Source: Herbiconiux moechotypicola (GTDB taxonomy: Bacteria > Actinomycetota > Actinomycetes > Actinomycetales > Microbacteriaceae). From it: DNA of 64,000 nt. The translations under genes and the position numbers were made by a program. Every line of letters starts with the position of its first letter. Position 1 is the stretch's first letter. Below the pieces are notes generated by a model. The model was not told where the DNA came from, ran no database searches, and saw only the letters and a program-made list of their open reading frames with translations. Of the stretch, positions 53,512 to 62,911 are shown piece by piece. The stretch spans positions 96,826-160,825 of the forward strand of contig NZ_JANLCN010000010.1 in assembly GCF_024979255.1 (NCBI RefSeq), given 5' to 3'.

Positions 53512-54666
53512 GTGCAGCCCTTTCGGATCGCTGTGACCGACGCCGAGCTCGACGAGCTGCGGCACCGCCTCGAGGCCACGCGATGGCCGCCGCGTGAGGT
53601 CGACCCCGGATGGACGGCCGGGGTTCCGGTCGCGTGGCTGCAGGAGATGGTGGAGTTCTGGCTCTCGGGCTATGACTGGCGGGCCCGGGAGGCCTTCTTC
53701 AACGCGCATCCCCAGGTTCTGGTCGAGGTGGACGGCATCCGTCTTCACGCGGTCGTCCTTCGCGCGGAGGGCGCCGACACCGCGGCCTCGGACGCCGCGC
53801 CCGCCATCGTGCTGACGCACGGCTGGCCGGGCACCTTCGCCGAGTACCTGCGGGTCGCCCGGCGGCTGGCGGATCCCGCTCGTCACGGGGCCGACCCCGC
53901 CGATGCGATGACGGTCGTGGTGCCGTCACTGCCGGGGTACGGCTTCAGCGAGATCCCCGCGGAGTCGGGATGGGGGATCGAGCGCATCGCCGACGCCTGG
54001 AGCGAGCTCATGACCGCCCTGGGCGTCGACCGCTTCTTCGCCGCCGGGAGCGACTGGGGCACGAGCGTCTCGACCGAGCTCGGGCGGCGGCATCCGTCGC
54101 GAGTTCGCGGTCTCGCCCTCATCCCACCCCTCGTCGCCCCCGACCCGGCGACCCTCGACGATCTCACTCCCGCCGAGAGCGCGGCGATCGCGAAGATGCG
54201 GGAGCGCGGCACCGACGGCGGCGCCTACTCGGCGATGCACGCGACCCGGCCGCAGACGGTCGCGTACGGGCTGACCGACTCGCCCGCGGGCCTTCTGGCG
54301 TGGCTGGGCGAGAAGTACCGGCAGTGGTCGGGCTCACCGGGAGTGACGGCCACCGACATCCTCGACGCCGCGTCGATCTACTGGTTCACGCGCACCGCCG
54401 GCGGTTCGGCACGGCTCTACCGGGAGAGCATCGGGGCCGTGAGCGCGGTGCTCGACGACCCGCATCCGTCGCCGGTCACCGTCCCCACCGGGGGCATCAT
54501 GTTCCCCGACGAGGCGCCGTGGGTGTCGGAGCGCTGGGCCCGACGGCGGTTCCCCGACCTGCGGGTGTGGATCGAGCCCGACGCCGGCGGGCACTTCGGC
54601 GCCCTCGAGCAGCCCGACGCCGTCGCCGCGGGCATCCTCGCCACCGTGCGGGCTTGTGCTGACTGA
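53512..54666 (+). CDS. Epoxide hydrolase
   Basis: 384 residues. N-terminal epoxide-hydrolase lid domain (FRIAVTDAELDELRHRLEATRWP and GYDWRAREAFFNAHPQ), then alpha/beta hydrolase: oxyanion motif LTHGWPGTFAEYL, nucleophile FFAAGSDWGTSVS, and histidine in AGGHFGALEQPDA. Hydrates epoxides to diols. GTG start at 53512. Stand-alone gene before the VapBC pair. Confidence 0.93.
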   Translation: MQPFRIAVTDAELDELRHRLEATRWPPREVDPGWTAGVPVAWLQEMVEFWLSGYDWRAREAFFNAHPQVLVEVDGIRLHAVVLRAEGADTAASDAAPAIVLTHGWPGTFAEYLRVARRLADPARHGADPADAMTVVVPSLPGYGFSEIPAESGWGIERIADAWSELMTALGVDRFFAAGSDWGTSVSTELGRRHPSRVRGLALIPPLVAPDPATLDDLTPAESAAIAKMRERGTDGGAYSAMHATRPQTVAYGLTDSPAGLLAWLGEKYRQWSGSPGVTATDILDAASIYWFTRTAGGSARLYRESIGAVSAVLDDPHPSPVTVPTGGIMFPDEAPWVSERWARRRFPDLRVWIEPDAGGHFGALEQPDAVAAGILATVRACAD

Positions 54667-54680
54667 CGCATCCACGAGAT

Positions 54681-54706
54681 CGGCTATATAATGATCTATA
54701 TAGCCG
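54681..54706. promoter_or_regulatory. VapBC operator palindrome overlapping -10
   Basis: Perfect 10-base inverted repeat CGGCTATATA / TATATAGCCG with a 6-base spacer, 12 bases before the vapB start. It includes TATAAT (54687-54692), so antitoxin binding would block the promoter, as in autoregulated VapBC systems. Confidence 0.82.
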
Positions 54707-54717
54707 AAGGAGACATC

Positions 54718-54939
54718 ATGGCCGTCACATCGATCGACATCGATCCGAATGGGCTGCGCCAAGCGAAGGAACTCGCCGGCACGACCTCCAATCGCGAGAC
54801 GGTGGATCTTGCACTGCGCACCCTCATCGCCGTGCGCCGCCAACCCGCGGCGGTCGAGCGGATCATCGCCCGCGAGTTCGAGCCCAACCAGATCGACGCT
54901 CCGACCATCTCGCCCTCGACTGCGACAACCGACCGGTGA
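54718..54939 (+). CDS. VapB-type antitoxin
   Basis: 73 residues from ATG 54718 with RBS GAAGGAGA. N-terminal ribbon-helix-helix-like segment (TSIDIDPNGLRQAKELAGTTSNRETVDLALRTLIA in outline, about residues 3-40) for DNA binding, followed by a toxin-binding tail. Stop overlaps the toxin GTG start. Product neutralises the PIN toxin and represses the operon. Confidence 0.9.
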   Translation: MAVTSIDIDPNGLRQAKELAGTTSNRETVDLALRTLIAVRRQPAAVERIIAREFEPNQIDAPTISPSTATTDR

Positions 54940-55340
54940 CAACTTATCTCGTCGACAACAGCATCTGGCAGAAGGCCTCCACGAGCGAAGCGATCGCGAC
55001 GAGACTCCGGGAACTCTCGCCCAATCACCTGATCATCACCTGCCCGCCTCAAATCCTCGAGTACTGCCATTCGGCGCGGAACCCGGAGGAGTACCACGAG
55101 CTCCGGGCCGACATGGAGCAACTGTTGCCGGCATGGGAGCACCCCGACGAGAACCACGCGCTGGGTGTGCAACAGGCGCTCTGGGAATCCGGGCTGGTAC
55201 GCGCGGCCGCGGCGTTCGACTGCCTCATCGCCGCCTATGCGGTCGTCAACGACGCCGTCATCCTCAACTCCGACCGTGACTTCGGGTACATCGAACTAGC
55301 CACTCGAGGCGCGGTCCGACAGGAGTACGTGGCGGGCTAG
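54936..55340 (+). CDS. VapC-type PIN-domain toxin ribonuclease
   Basis: 134 residues. PIN acidic residues: Asp7 in TYLVDNSIW, glutamate in QILEYCHS, aspartate in AAFDCLIAAYAV and in LNSDRDFGYI. GTG start (54936) overlaps the vapB stop. Expected to cleave specific RNA sites when freed from antitoxin. All catalytic residues appear intact. Confidence 0.92.
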   Translation: MTTYLVDNSIWQKASTSEAIATRLRELSPNHLIITCPPQILEYCHSARNPEEYHELRADMEQLLPAWEHPDENHALGVQQALWESGLVRAAAAFDCLIAAYAVVNDAVILNSDRDFGYIELATRGAVRQEYVAG

Positions 55341-55462
55341 TTGACGGGGCGACAGCGGTCGGAACCCCGCGGATTGGGGTGGTCGCCGCCCTCGCCCGAG
55401 CGCGGTCCTCCTGTTATCTTCGCCCTGGGTGTGCGACGACCGCCCACCATGGAGGGGAAACC

Positions 55463-55918
55463 ATGTCGACACCCATCGAACGCAGGTCTGTTCTCGCAGC
55501 AGCGTGGGGGGTGCCCGTGGTCGCCCTCGCGGCGGCTGCTCCGGCAGCGGCTGCAAGCACGACGCTCGCGTTCGAGCTCCGCCAAGCACCCGAACCCTTC
55601 ACCAACCCGAACGGCTCCGTGTTCTACCGGCTCTGGAACACCGGCACCCAGGTCATCGAGAGCGGCGTACTCCTTGTGGTCACCGTGTCCCCGACGTTCT
55701 ACATGTACGCCATGGCATCGCAGTGGACGATCCTGAGCGGCTTCGGCACCGACGTGCTCACCCTGCGCTACGACCAGGACATCGCTGCCGGTGGGTCCTC
55801 CACCGAGGTCAACGTCTCAGTGCTCAACAGCGACTTCGGCGCCTCGGGCTCGGTCACCGGCACCGTCGACTACGGGGACCAATCGTCGAGCGTGACGCTG
55901 CCCATCGTCCCTTTGTAA
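55463..55918 (+). CDS. Tat-signal secreted protein of unknown function (copy B)
   Basis: 151 residues from ATG 55463, [13 protein letters not shown]. Arg7-Arg8 then SVLAAAWGVPVVALAAAAPA (Trp15, Pro18), cleavage near AAAS. The mature part is beta-rich (FELRQAPEPFTNPNGSVFYR, VLLVVTVSPTFYMY, TLRYDQDIAAGGSSTEVNVS) and resembles Ig-like or conserved-repeat surface domains. Similar signal to the genes at 3677 and 61493. Function unknown. Confidence 0.8.
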   Translation: MSTPIERRSVLAAAWGVPVVALAAAAPAAAASTTLAFELRQAPEPFTNPNGSVFYRLWNTGTQVIESGVLLVVTVSPTFYMYAMASQWTILSGFGTDVLTLRYDQDIAAGGSSTEVNVSVLNSDFGASGSVTGTVDYGDQSSSVTLPIVPL

Positions 55919-55946
55919 GAGCGTCTTCGAGTCGGGCTCGCCCCGA

Positions 55947-56452
55947 TCAGGAACGAGGAACCTCGAAACGCCGGCGCCAGTTATCGATCGCGACGCGGAA
56001 GTCTAGTTCACGCGAGGGATCGCCCCAGGCATCGGCGACCATGCTCGCCACCAGGGACGAGTCGGTCAGAAGTTCGACGAGATGGTCCCGACCTAGCCGG
56101 ACCGCGTCGGCGATTCGAGGATCCAGGGCACCCCGATCGAAGACAGCCGCTGCCTCCTCCGGCGAAACCGCGAGGGTCAGCCGGTAGAGGTCGGCGAATC
56201 ATCCGTCGGTGTGAGTACGGACTCGAGCACGGTCTTCGCTGCGGCGATGGCGGTCGGGTCTCCCGCGGAGACCACGGTTTCGCCACTGATCTGGTTGCCA
56301 GTTGCTTCGAGGATCCGCGACAAGGTTCCCCACGTCGGATCCAGCTTGCCCCGCTCGATCCGGCCCACGATCGACGGAGAAAGGTCAGCGAGTTCCACCA
56401 GCTCCTTGCGGGTGGTCCCACTCTGCGCGCGAACGCGCTTCATGCCGGACAT
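55947..56452 (-). pseudogene. XRE-family regulator disrupted by a -1 frameshift
   Basis: The first part (56452-56177, 91 residues) is an XRE helix-turn-helix protein: KRVRAQSGTTRKELVELADL, SIVGRIERGKLDPTWGTLSRIL. Its frame ends in TGA just after LTPTDDSPTSTG. In the -1 frame, coding continues from 56198 to TGA at 55947 without any start codon near its beginning, as FADLYRLTLAVSPEEAAAVF and on to RVAIDNWRRRFEVPRS (83 residues, with normal codon usage). The two parts most likely were one regulator of about 170 residues. A sequencing indel or programmed shift cannot be excluded. Confidence 0.72.
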
Positions 56453-56576
56453 GCCCCACCGATGTGAATGTTCTCGACCTCGATCAGTGGGCGCTCTCAG
56501 TCCGTTCTCTAACGCCGACCCGCGGCGCCTGATGCGTTCGATTCTCGGCCGGTGGCAATCGGTGTCTTTGGTGAGG

Positions 56577-57581
56577 TCATTCGTCCGAGAGACGCACGGT
56601 CGTCACCGGGGTCAGATCGACGATGATCGGGGTAATGTCGACGCCGGCGGCGGTAAGGGCGGCGACGAGGTCGTCGGTGTCGGGGTCGGGCAGGGGGCCT
56701 TCGACCTCGATGTGGATTTCGGTGCCCGTGCGCACCACATCGGTGACGGCCCAGCCGTGCGGTTCGGCCCAGGAAGCGCTGATGTCTCTGATCCGCTGAT
56801 CGGTGATGGTGGTGGTCGCGATGGTGATGCTGGTGATGGCGAGCGGGATGGCGACGATCACGGCCATGACGGAGAGCAGGATGATCGGTCGGCGCAGCGA
56901 GGCCTTCTTCCGATCGGCGGTGGGCTCGGCAGCCAGGCGCGTCACGCCGTAGATCGACATCACGATGATGCCCGTGCACAGGATGGCCACGACATTGGTG
57001 GTGAACAGGAGGACCGCGCCGACGGATTGGGCGGGCGAGCCCGACTCGAGGGCGAGGCCGGCGACGGTGAGCGGCGGCACGAGGGAGATGGCGATGGCGA
57101 CTCCCGGGAGGGTGTCGGAGATGTCGCGGCGCACGAGTGCGACCGATCCGACGACCCCGGTGGCGAGAGCGGCGAGAAGGTCGATGAGGCGAGGCGAGAC
57201 GCGGGCCGCGACCTGGGAGTTGGTCGATGCGAGCACCTCGACCGGGACGATCAGGCCGACCACGTATCCGATCGCCACGGCCGCGAGGGCGCCGGCGATC
57301 ACGAAGCCGAGGGAGCGGATGAGATTGCGCCGGTCGCCGATGACCGTAGCGAGCATGGTGCCGAGGATGGGCGTCATCAGCGGGGCGACGATCATCGCGC
57401 CGATGACGGTGGCGGTGGAGTCGCCGACGACCCCGGCGGAGGCGATCACCGACGCCAGGATGAGCAGCAGCCAGAACCGCGAGATCCGGCGGCTCCGCTC
57501 CGGACCGTCGAACAGCACCGAGTCGCGCATCTCGTCGACCGAGTTGAAGCGGTCACGGGCGGTCGTTTCTGCTGCAGTCAT
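56577..57581 (-). CDS. DUF389 family membrane protein
   Basis: 334 residues from ATG 57581. Six hydrophobic segments with the family core TATVIGAMIVAPLMTPILGTMLATVIGD and LVPPLTVAGLALESG, then a hydrophilic C-terminal domain (TITDQRIRDISASWAEPHGW). DUF389/TIGR00341 proteins are widespread with no proven activity. An upstream start at 57620 would add 13 residues. Divergent from the sulfatase. Confidence 0.9.
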   Translation of the reverse strand: MTAAETTARDRFNSVDEMRDSVLFDGPERSRRISRFWLLLILASVIASAGVVGDSTATVIGAMIVAPLMTPILGTMLATVIGDRRNLIRSLGFVIAGALAAVAIGYVVGLIVPVEVLASTNSQVAARVSPRLIDLLAALATGVVGSVALVRRDISDTLPGVAIAISLVPPLTVAGLALESGSPAQSVGAVLLFTTNVVAILCTGIIVMSIYGVTRLAAEPTADRKKASLRRPIILLSVMAVIVAIPLAITSITIATTTITDQRIRDISASWAEPHGWAVTDVVRTGTEIHIEVEGPLPDPDTDDLVAALTAAGVDITPIIVDLTPVTTVRLSDE

Positions 57582-57679
57582 GGGATCATCGTGACCGCTC
57601 CCTGGAGCAACCTCAATCATCGGCTAGCGTTCCACTCGAATCGTTGTGCTGCCCGCGAGCTAGACGCTAGAAAGAAGGC

Positions 57680-59998
57680 ATGGGTGACAACGAGGGTGTG
57701 ACATGGCCGGATCGCACGAGGTTGCCGATTCCGGCCTATCAGCGGGTGGGCAGGATCGACTCCACGATCTCGGGTTCCGACCCGATCGACTGGCCGCGGG
57801 AGGTCTCGGCCCCGGACGGCGCGCCCAACGTGCTCCTGGTGATGACCGACGACGTGGGGTTCGGGGCGTCGGAGCTGTTCGGCGGCCCGATCCCGACCCC
57901 GACCTATGCCCGGCTCGCTGAGCGGGGCCTGAAGTACAACCGCTTCCACACCACCGCGCTGTGCTCACCGTCACGGGCGGCGCTGATCACGGGCCGCAAC
58001 CATCACGTGGCGGCCACGGGCATCATCATGGAGTTCTCGACGCCGTTTCCCGGTTACCACAGCATCGTGTCGAAGAGCGTCGGAACGATCGGCGAGATCC
58101 TCACCGCGAACGGCTACGGCACGGCCTGGTTCGGCAAGAACCACAACGTTCCGGACTGGCTCACCACCCCGGCGGGCCCCTTCACCCTCTGGCCCACCGG
58201 TCTCGGCTACGAGTACTTCTACGGGTTCCTGGGTGCAGACGCGCACCAGTTCCGGCCGGCCGTCTTCGAAGGCACGACGCCCGTCGAGCCCTACCTCGAC
58301 AAGGACGATTACCATCTCGACGAGGACATGGCCGATCACGCGATCGCCTGGGTGCGCCGCCAGAAGGCCATCGACCCGGCCAAGCCGTTCTTCGCCTACT
58401 ACACGCCGGGCACCGCGCACGCCCCGCACCACGCGCCACGCGAGTGGATCGAGAAGTTCGCCGGGCAGTTCGACCACGGCTGGGACGAGCAGCGCATCCG
58501 TACCTATGAGCGTCAGAAGGAGCTCGGCGTCATCCCGCCCGACGCGGTCCTGAACCCCACGCCCGAGCACTACCGCCGCTGGGACGACCTCTCAGACGAG
58601 ATGAAGCGGGTGTGTGCGCGCGAGATGGAGTGCTACGCGGCCGCGCTCGCCCATTGCGACCACCAGATCGGCCGGGTCGTCGATGCCATCGAGGAACTCG
58701 GTGAGCTCGACAACACCCTCATCATCTACATCCAGGGCGACAACGGCTCCAGCGCCGAGGACCCGACCGGTCACGGCTTCACGAGCGAGATCGGCACCCT
58801 GGTGAACGGGGTGGTCGACCGCGAGGACTTCATGGTGGAGAACATCGAGGAGTTCGGCGGCATGTGGTTCCAGAACCACTTCTCGCACGGCTGGGCCCAC
58901 GCCATGAACTCGCCCTACCAGTGGGACAAGAAGATCGCCTCGCACCTCGGCGGTTCGCGCACCTCGGCTGTGGTGTCATGGCCGGCCCGCATCAGCGGAG
59001 GGGGCGGGTTGCGCAGCCAGTTCACCCACATCACCGACATCGTGCCCACCATCCTCGAGGCGGCCGGCATCCCGATGCCCGACTCCATCGACGGTGTGGA
59101 GCAGCAGGCCCTCAACGGCACGAGTCTTGTGCCCTTCTTCGACGACCCGGATGCGCCCGAGACGCACACGACACAGTACTTCGAGGTCATCGCCAACCAG
59201 GGCATCTACCACGAGGGATGGCTGGCAAACACGGCGCCGAAGCGGCTGCCCTGGGTGGGCATGGGCGAGACCCACGACGACCCGTTCAACGAGTACGAGT
59301 GGGAGCTCTACAACCTGGAAGACGACTTCACACAGTCGAGGAACGTGGCCGCGGAGCATCCGGAGAAACTCGAGGAGCTGCGGCAGCTCTTCCTCAGCGA
59401 GGCGGCGAAGAACCAGGTGCTGCCCCTCGACGACCGCTACATCGAGCGGCTCCGGCCCGAGAACCGGCCGGTGCACAACGCCGGCCGCACGGTCTACACC
59501 TACTACCCCGGCATCACCCGGATCACCGAGGGCATGGCCCCGAACATGAAGAACACCTCCTACCGGGTCACCGCGACGGTGAGCGTCCCCGAGGGCGGCG
59601 CGGTGGGGATACTGATGTGCCAGGGCGGCTGGTTCGGTGGCAACGCCCTCTACCTCCTCGACGGTAGGCCCACCTTCGCCTACGCGCGGTCGCACTACCC
59701 CGAGCACAAGTTCACAGTCGCCGCCACCGAGCCGCTCACCGCCGGGCATCACGAGGTCGTGCTCGATTTCGCCTATGACGGAGGAGCACCGGGAAGCGGC
59801 GGTACCGCCACCCTTCTCGTCGATGGCGACGAAGTCGCGCAGGGGCGGATCGACAGCACCATCCCGGTGCGGGTCTCCGCCGACGAGACCTTCGACATCG
59901 GCGAGGACACCGGAACACCCGTGGTGCGCGATTACGACGTGCCGTTCCGGTTCACCGGCACGCTGCACAAGGTCGTCGTGGAGCTGCTGCCAGGGTGA
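57680..59998 (+). CDS. Arylsulfatase-type sulfatase
   Basis: 772 residues of the formylglycine sulfatase family. LLVMTDDVGFGASELFGG is the calcium-binding aspartate pair; LCSPSRAALITGRN carries Cys95, the residue converted to formylglycine; FGKNHNVPDW and IYIQGDNGSSAEDP complete the active site. The last 170 residues are a separate beta-sandwich domain. No signal peptide or lipobox is visible, so the enzyme appears cytoplasmic. RBS AAGAAGG before ATG 57680. It converges with its likely activating enzyme, 3 bases away. Natural sulfate ester unknown. Confidence 0.94.
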   Translation: MGDNEGVTWPDRTRLPIPAYQRVGRIDSTISGSDPIDWPREVSAPDGAPNVLLVMTDDVGFGASELFGGPIPTPTYARLAERGLKYNRFHTTALCSPSRAALITGRNHHVAATGIIMEFSTPFPGYHSIVSKSVGTIGEILTANGYGTAWFGKNHNVPDWLTTPAGPFTLWPTGLGYEYFYGFLGADAHQFRPAVFEGTTPVEPYLDKDDYHLDEDMADHAIAWVRRQKAIDPAKPFFAYYTPGTAHAPHHAPREWIEKFAGQFDHGWDEQRIRTYERQKELGVIPPDAVLNPTPEHYRRWDDLSDEMKRVCAREMECYAAALAHCDHQIGRVVDAIEELGELDNTLIIYIQGDNGSSAEDPTGHGFTSEIGTLVNGVVDREDFMVENIEEFGGMWFQNHFSHGWAHAMNSPYQWDKKIASHLGGSRTSAVVSWPARISGGGGLRSQFTHITDIVPTILEAAGIPMPDSIDGVEQQALNGTSLVPFFDDPDAPETHTTQYFEVIANQGIYHEGWLANTAPKRLPWVGMGETHDDPFNEYEWELYNLEDDFTQSRNVAAEHPEKLEELRQLFLSEAAKNQVLPLDDRYIERLRPENRPVHNAGRTVYTYYPGITRITEGMAPNMKNTSYRVTATVSVPEGGAVGILMCQGGWFGGNALYLLDGRPTFAYARSHYPEHKFTVAATEPLTAGHHEVVLDFAYDGGAPGSGGTATLLVDGDEVAQGRIDSTIPVRVSADETFDIGEDTGTPVVRDYDVPFRFTGTLHKVVVELLPG

Positions 59999-60001
59999 CG
60001 G

Positions 60002-60895
60002 TCACGCGTCACGTGCGACGCGGAAGCCGATGTGCGTACTCGCGGAATCCTCGGTCTGTGGTGACCGCGCGGCGGGCCGGAAGCGGAGGCAGTAGTCGGG
60101 AGAGCACAGGTACGACCCACCCTTGAGCACACGACGGGCCGGGGCTCCGGGGACCGGCCCGTCGGTGCCGAGGAGGTTCACGCGTGAACCGGCATCCGGC
60201 ACGACGACGCCCGGCACGACGTGGCGCGGAGAGTAGTGGTCGCCGGTCCACTCCCACACGTTCCCGATCATGTCGAACAGGCCGTAGCCGTTGGCGGGGA
60301 ACGAGCCCACCGGAGCGGTGTCGGCGCCGAAGCGTCCGCGGTTGTCGTAGGGGAAGCGCCCGATCCAGGTGTTCGCCCTGGGCGCGGCGTCCGGGTAGGG
60401 GTCGTCTCCCCATGCGAATCGCCGCCCCGACGTCCCGCCGAGCGCGGCGTACTCGTGCTCGGCCTCGCTCGGCAGACGACCACCGGCCCACTCCGCGAAC
60501 GCCGAGGCATCCTCGAACGCCACCTGCACCACTGGATGCTCCCCGCGGCCCTCCAAGGACGAACCGGGGCCGAGCGGGGTGCGCCACGACGCCCCGGGCA
60601 CCCAAGTCCACCAGTGGCGGAACTCGGACAGATCGACCGGGCCCGCGGTCTGTGTGAACACCATCCCACCGGGAAGGAGATCGGCGGGAGAGGCGCCCGG
60701 GAAGTCGGCCGGGTCGAGAGGGCGCTCCGCCACGGTGACGTATCCGGTGTCCTGCACGAACTCGGCGAAGCGGGAGTTCGTCACCGCGTACTCCTCGATC
60801 CAGAACGACTCGATCGTGCGCTCGTGCACGGGAGCCTCGTCGGGATAGTACTCGTCCGAGCCCATACTGAAACGGCCGCCCTCGATCCGGATCAA
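60002..60895 (-). CDS. Formylglycine-generating enzyme (sulfatase activator)
   Basis: 297 residues, SUMF1/FGE family. Opens with the family's IRIEGGRFSMGSDEYYPDEAPVH; later FAWGDDPYP, NGYGLFDMIGNVWEWTGDHY, and GGSYLCSPDYCLRFRPAAR with the two catalytic, copper-binding cysteines near residues 263 and 268. It oxidises the sulfatase cysteine to formylglycine. I propose TTG 60895 as start, 5 bases after AGGAG, because no ATG or GTG fits the fold. The 3' end meets the sulfatase 3' end. Confidence 0.94.
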   Translation of the reverse strand: MIRIEGGRFSMGSDEYYPDEAPVHERTIESFWIEEYAVTNSRFAEFVQDTGYVTVAERPLDPADFPGASPADLLPGGMVFTQTAGPVDLSEFRHWWTWVPGASWRTPLGPGSSLEGRGEHPVVQVAFEDASAFAEWAGGRLPSEAEHEYAALGGTSGRRFAWGDDPYPDAAPRANTWIGRFPYDNRGRFGADTAPVGSFPANGYGLFDMIGNVWEWTGDHYSPRHVVPGVVVPDAGSRVNLLGTDGPVPGAPARRVLKGGSYLCSPDYCLRFRPAARSPQTEDSASTHIGFRVARDA

Positions 60896-60908
60896 CGGCG
60901 CTCCTCGC

Positions 60909-61493
60909 TCAGTAGATGGTCCCGGTTCGCGAGGGGGTGAACCCATCACTGGGAGTCCCCACACCGACAATCGTTCCCGTCAGCGGCGACACCAGGCCTG
61001 ACGCCGGGCCTTGGATGCCGAACGAGACGTTGCAGACGCCCGTCTGCGCCGCGATGCTCCCGGAGTAGCTGAGCGTGTAGACGATGTCGCCGTCGCCGTC
61101 GGGGAATGCCGTGCCGGCCGTCCACGTGGGGTCCGTCGTCGGCAGGTTGACCGTCGGGCTGGAGCCACCCTGGTTCGCGATGACGACGGGCACCGGAGGA
61201 TCGCTGACGTCGCCGGGTGCGAGCGTCACGGTCAGCACGACCGAGGTGATCGGCTCCGCGGTGGCGAAGTCGGCATTGTTGCGCAGCTGCACCGTCACTC
61301 CGTAGTAGCCCGACTCGGGATCGACCCAGGTACCGCCACCGACCGTCTCGATGGCCAGCCGGCCGAGCTGCGTCGATGCCGAAGCCGACGGCGTGGCGAC
61401 CGCGACCGCGAGCACCGGCAGCGACCAGACCGCTCCGGTGAGCACCGTGCGCCGAGTCGCATCAGCAGACCGGCGTGTGACCGGATCGACCAT
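60909..61493 (-). CDS. Tat-signal secreted protein of unknown function (copy C)
   Basis: 194 residues from ATG 61493, RBS GGAGG. Signal: Arg14-Arg15 then TVLTGAVWSLPVLAVAVATPSASAS (Trp23, Pro26). Mature part is beta-rich (VTVQLRNNADFATAEPITSV, VVLTVTLAPGD, TLSYSGSIAA), with a single cysteine, resembling bacterial surface repeat domains. Third member of the local set with the same signal. Upstream of the FGE gene on the same strand by 13 bases, perhaps co-transcribed. Confidence 0.8.
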   Translation of the reverse strand: MVDPVTRRSADATRRTVLTGAVWSLPVLAVAVATPSASASTQLGRLAIETVGGGTWVDPESGYYGVTVQLRNNADFATAEPITSVVLTVTLAPGDVSDPPVPVVIANQGGSSPTVNLPTTDPTWTAGTAFPDGDGDIVYTLSYSGSIAAQTGVCNVSFGIQGPASGLVSPLTGTIVGVGTPSDGFTPSRTGTIY

Positions 61494-61651
61494 CCTGATC
61501 GCCTCCCCGAGGTGCATCGTCTGAGCGCTTGACCGCAACCGTACCGGCTCCATCCGCCGAGCGATAGGCGGTGGACTCCCGTTCGCTGTCATCACACCGC
61601 GAGCGCACCCATGGTGGACGAGGGCCTGCTCGCGGTGGCAGTCTCGGTCTC

Positions 61652-62902
61652 GTGACCATTTCAGACGACCTCGCCCGCGATGCCTACCTGTATGCGTACT
61701 CGATCGACGAGGCCTACAAATTCCTCTACGAGACGACGATCGCGCCGGGCGGTGCGCTGAACCGGTTCCAGAAGCTCCGCGATCTGGCCGACGACACCTA
61801 CACTGCGCATCCCACCATCAACAACGACACCCTGCACCTGCAGGGCTGGTTCGACGTGGCGGCCGAACCCGTCGTGGTGACGATTCCGGATGCGGACGAG
61901 GGTCGTTACTGGATCCTGCACACCATGGACATGGGCCACTACACGAACGCGATGATCGGATCGCGCACCCGCGGCACCCGCGGCGGCACCTTCCTGTTCG
62001 CCGCCCGCGCCTGGGACGGCGACGTGCCCGACGGGGTCGACGAGGTGATCCGCTCCGAGTCGAACCTCATCAAGGTCATGGGCCGCATCATGACCGTCGG
62101 CGGCGACGATCTCGAGGTGGCGCGCGCCCTTCAGGACCGGTGGCGGCTCGAGACGCTCTCGCAGCACCTCGGCACGCCCACCCCTCCCGCGACGCAGCGC
62201 GAGTTCCCGGATCCGGCCAGCACCGACTGGCTGGAGCGGGTCGCCTTCTCGCTCGCCGACGGGTCGATGGCCGTTGCCGACGTCGAGTGGCTCGGGCGGT
62301 ACGCGGCGATCGGGCTCGAGCCGGGGCGCACGGAGTTCACGGCCGAGCAGCTCGAGGCGGCGGCGCGCGGCGAGGAACTCGGGATGAAGCACCTGGAGGA
62401 GCTCGCTCCCACCCTCACGAACGCCGGCGAACTGCTCGGCACGCGCGAGGAACTCCAGCACGGGGCACGCGACCTCTTCGCCGCGGGCACCTTCCTCGGG
62501 CAGTGGGGCCTGCCGCCGGTGGAGTCGGTGTACGTGAAGATCGACACCGGGTCGGACGGCCTCATCCTGAACGGCTCCGGCGGCAAGGAGTACCGCGCGC
62601 GCTTCTCGGCACCCGAGGTGAGCGAGTTCTGGTCGTTCACGGCGTACGCCTACGGCAACCGGCTGATGGCGCACAACGCGCTCAACCGCCACAGCCGCGG
62701 CGACCGCACCCTCACCCCCGACGCCGACGGGCGGTACACCCTGCTCCTCAGCAGCGATGTCAACGCCCACGCGGCCGACGGCAATCTCCTGCCGATCCCG
62801 GAGGAGAACACCTACCTCGTGCTGCGCCTCTACGGCCCGAGCGAGGCGATGCAGCGCGGCGACTACACCTCACCCGTGTTCGAGATCGTCAAGAACCCGT
62901 AG
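61652..62902 (+). CDS. DUF1254/DUF1214 domain protein
   Basis: 416 residues from GTG 61652. N-terminal DUF1254 (LARDAYLYAYSIDEAYKFLYET, about 5-190, with HPTINNDTLHLQGWFDVAAEPVVVTIPD and MDMGHYTNAMIGSRTRGT) and C-terminal DUF1214 (FSAPEVSEFWSFTAYAYGNRLM, LTPDADGRYTLLL, about 300-410). No signal peptide. Family function is not established; no key residue can be named. Followed by the GAP-family gene 9 bases on. Confidence 0.88.
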   Translation: MTISDDLARDAYLYAYSIDEAYKFLYETTIAPGGALNRFQKLRDLADDTYTAHPTINNDTLHLQGWFDVAAEPVVVTIPDADEGRYWILHTMDMGHYTNAMIGSRTRGTRGGTFLFAARAWDGDVPDGVDEVIRSESNLIKVMGRIMTVGGDDLEVARALQDRWRLETLSQHLGTPTPPATQREFPDPASTDWLERVAFSLADGSMAVADVEWLGRYAAIGLEPGRTEFTAEQLEAAARGEELGMKHLEELAPTLTNAGELLGTREELQHGARDLFAAGTFLGQWGLPPVESVYVKIDTGSDGLILNGSGGKEYRARFSAPEVSEFWSFTAYAYGNRLMAHNALNRHSRGDRTLTPDADGRYTLLLSSDVNAHAADGNLLPIPEENTYLVLRLYGPSEAMQRGDYTSPVFEIVKNP

Positions 62903-62911
62903 GGGGCCCTA

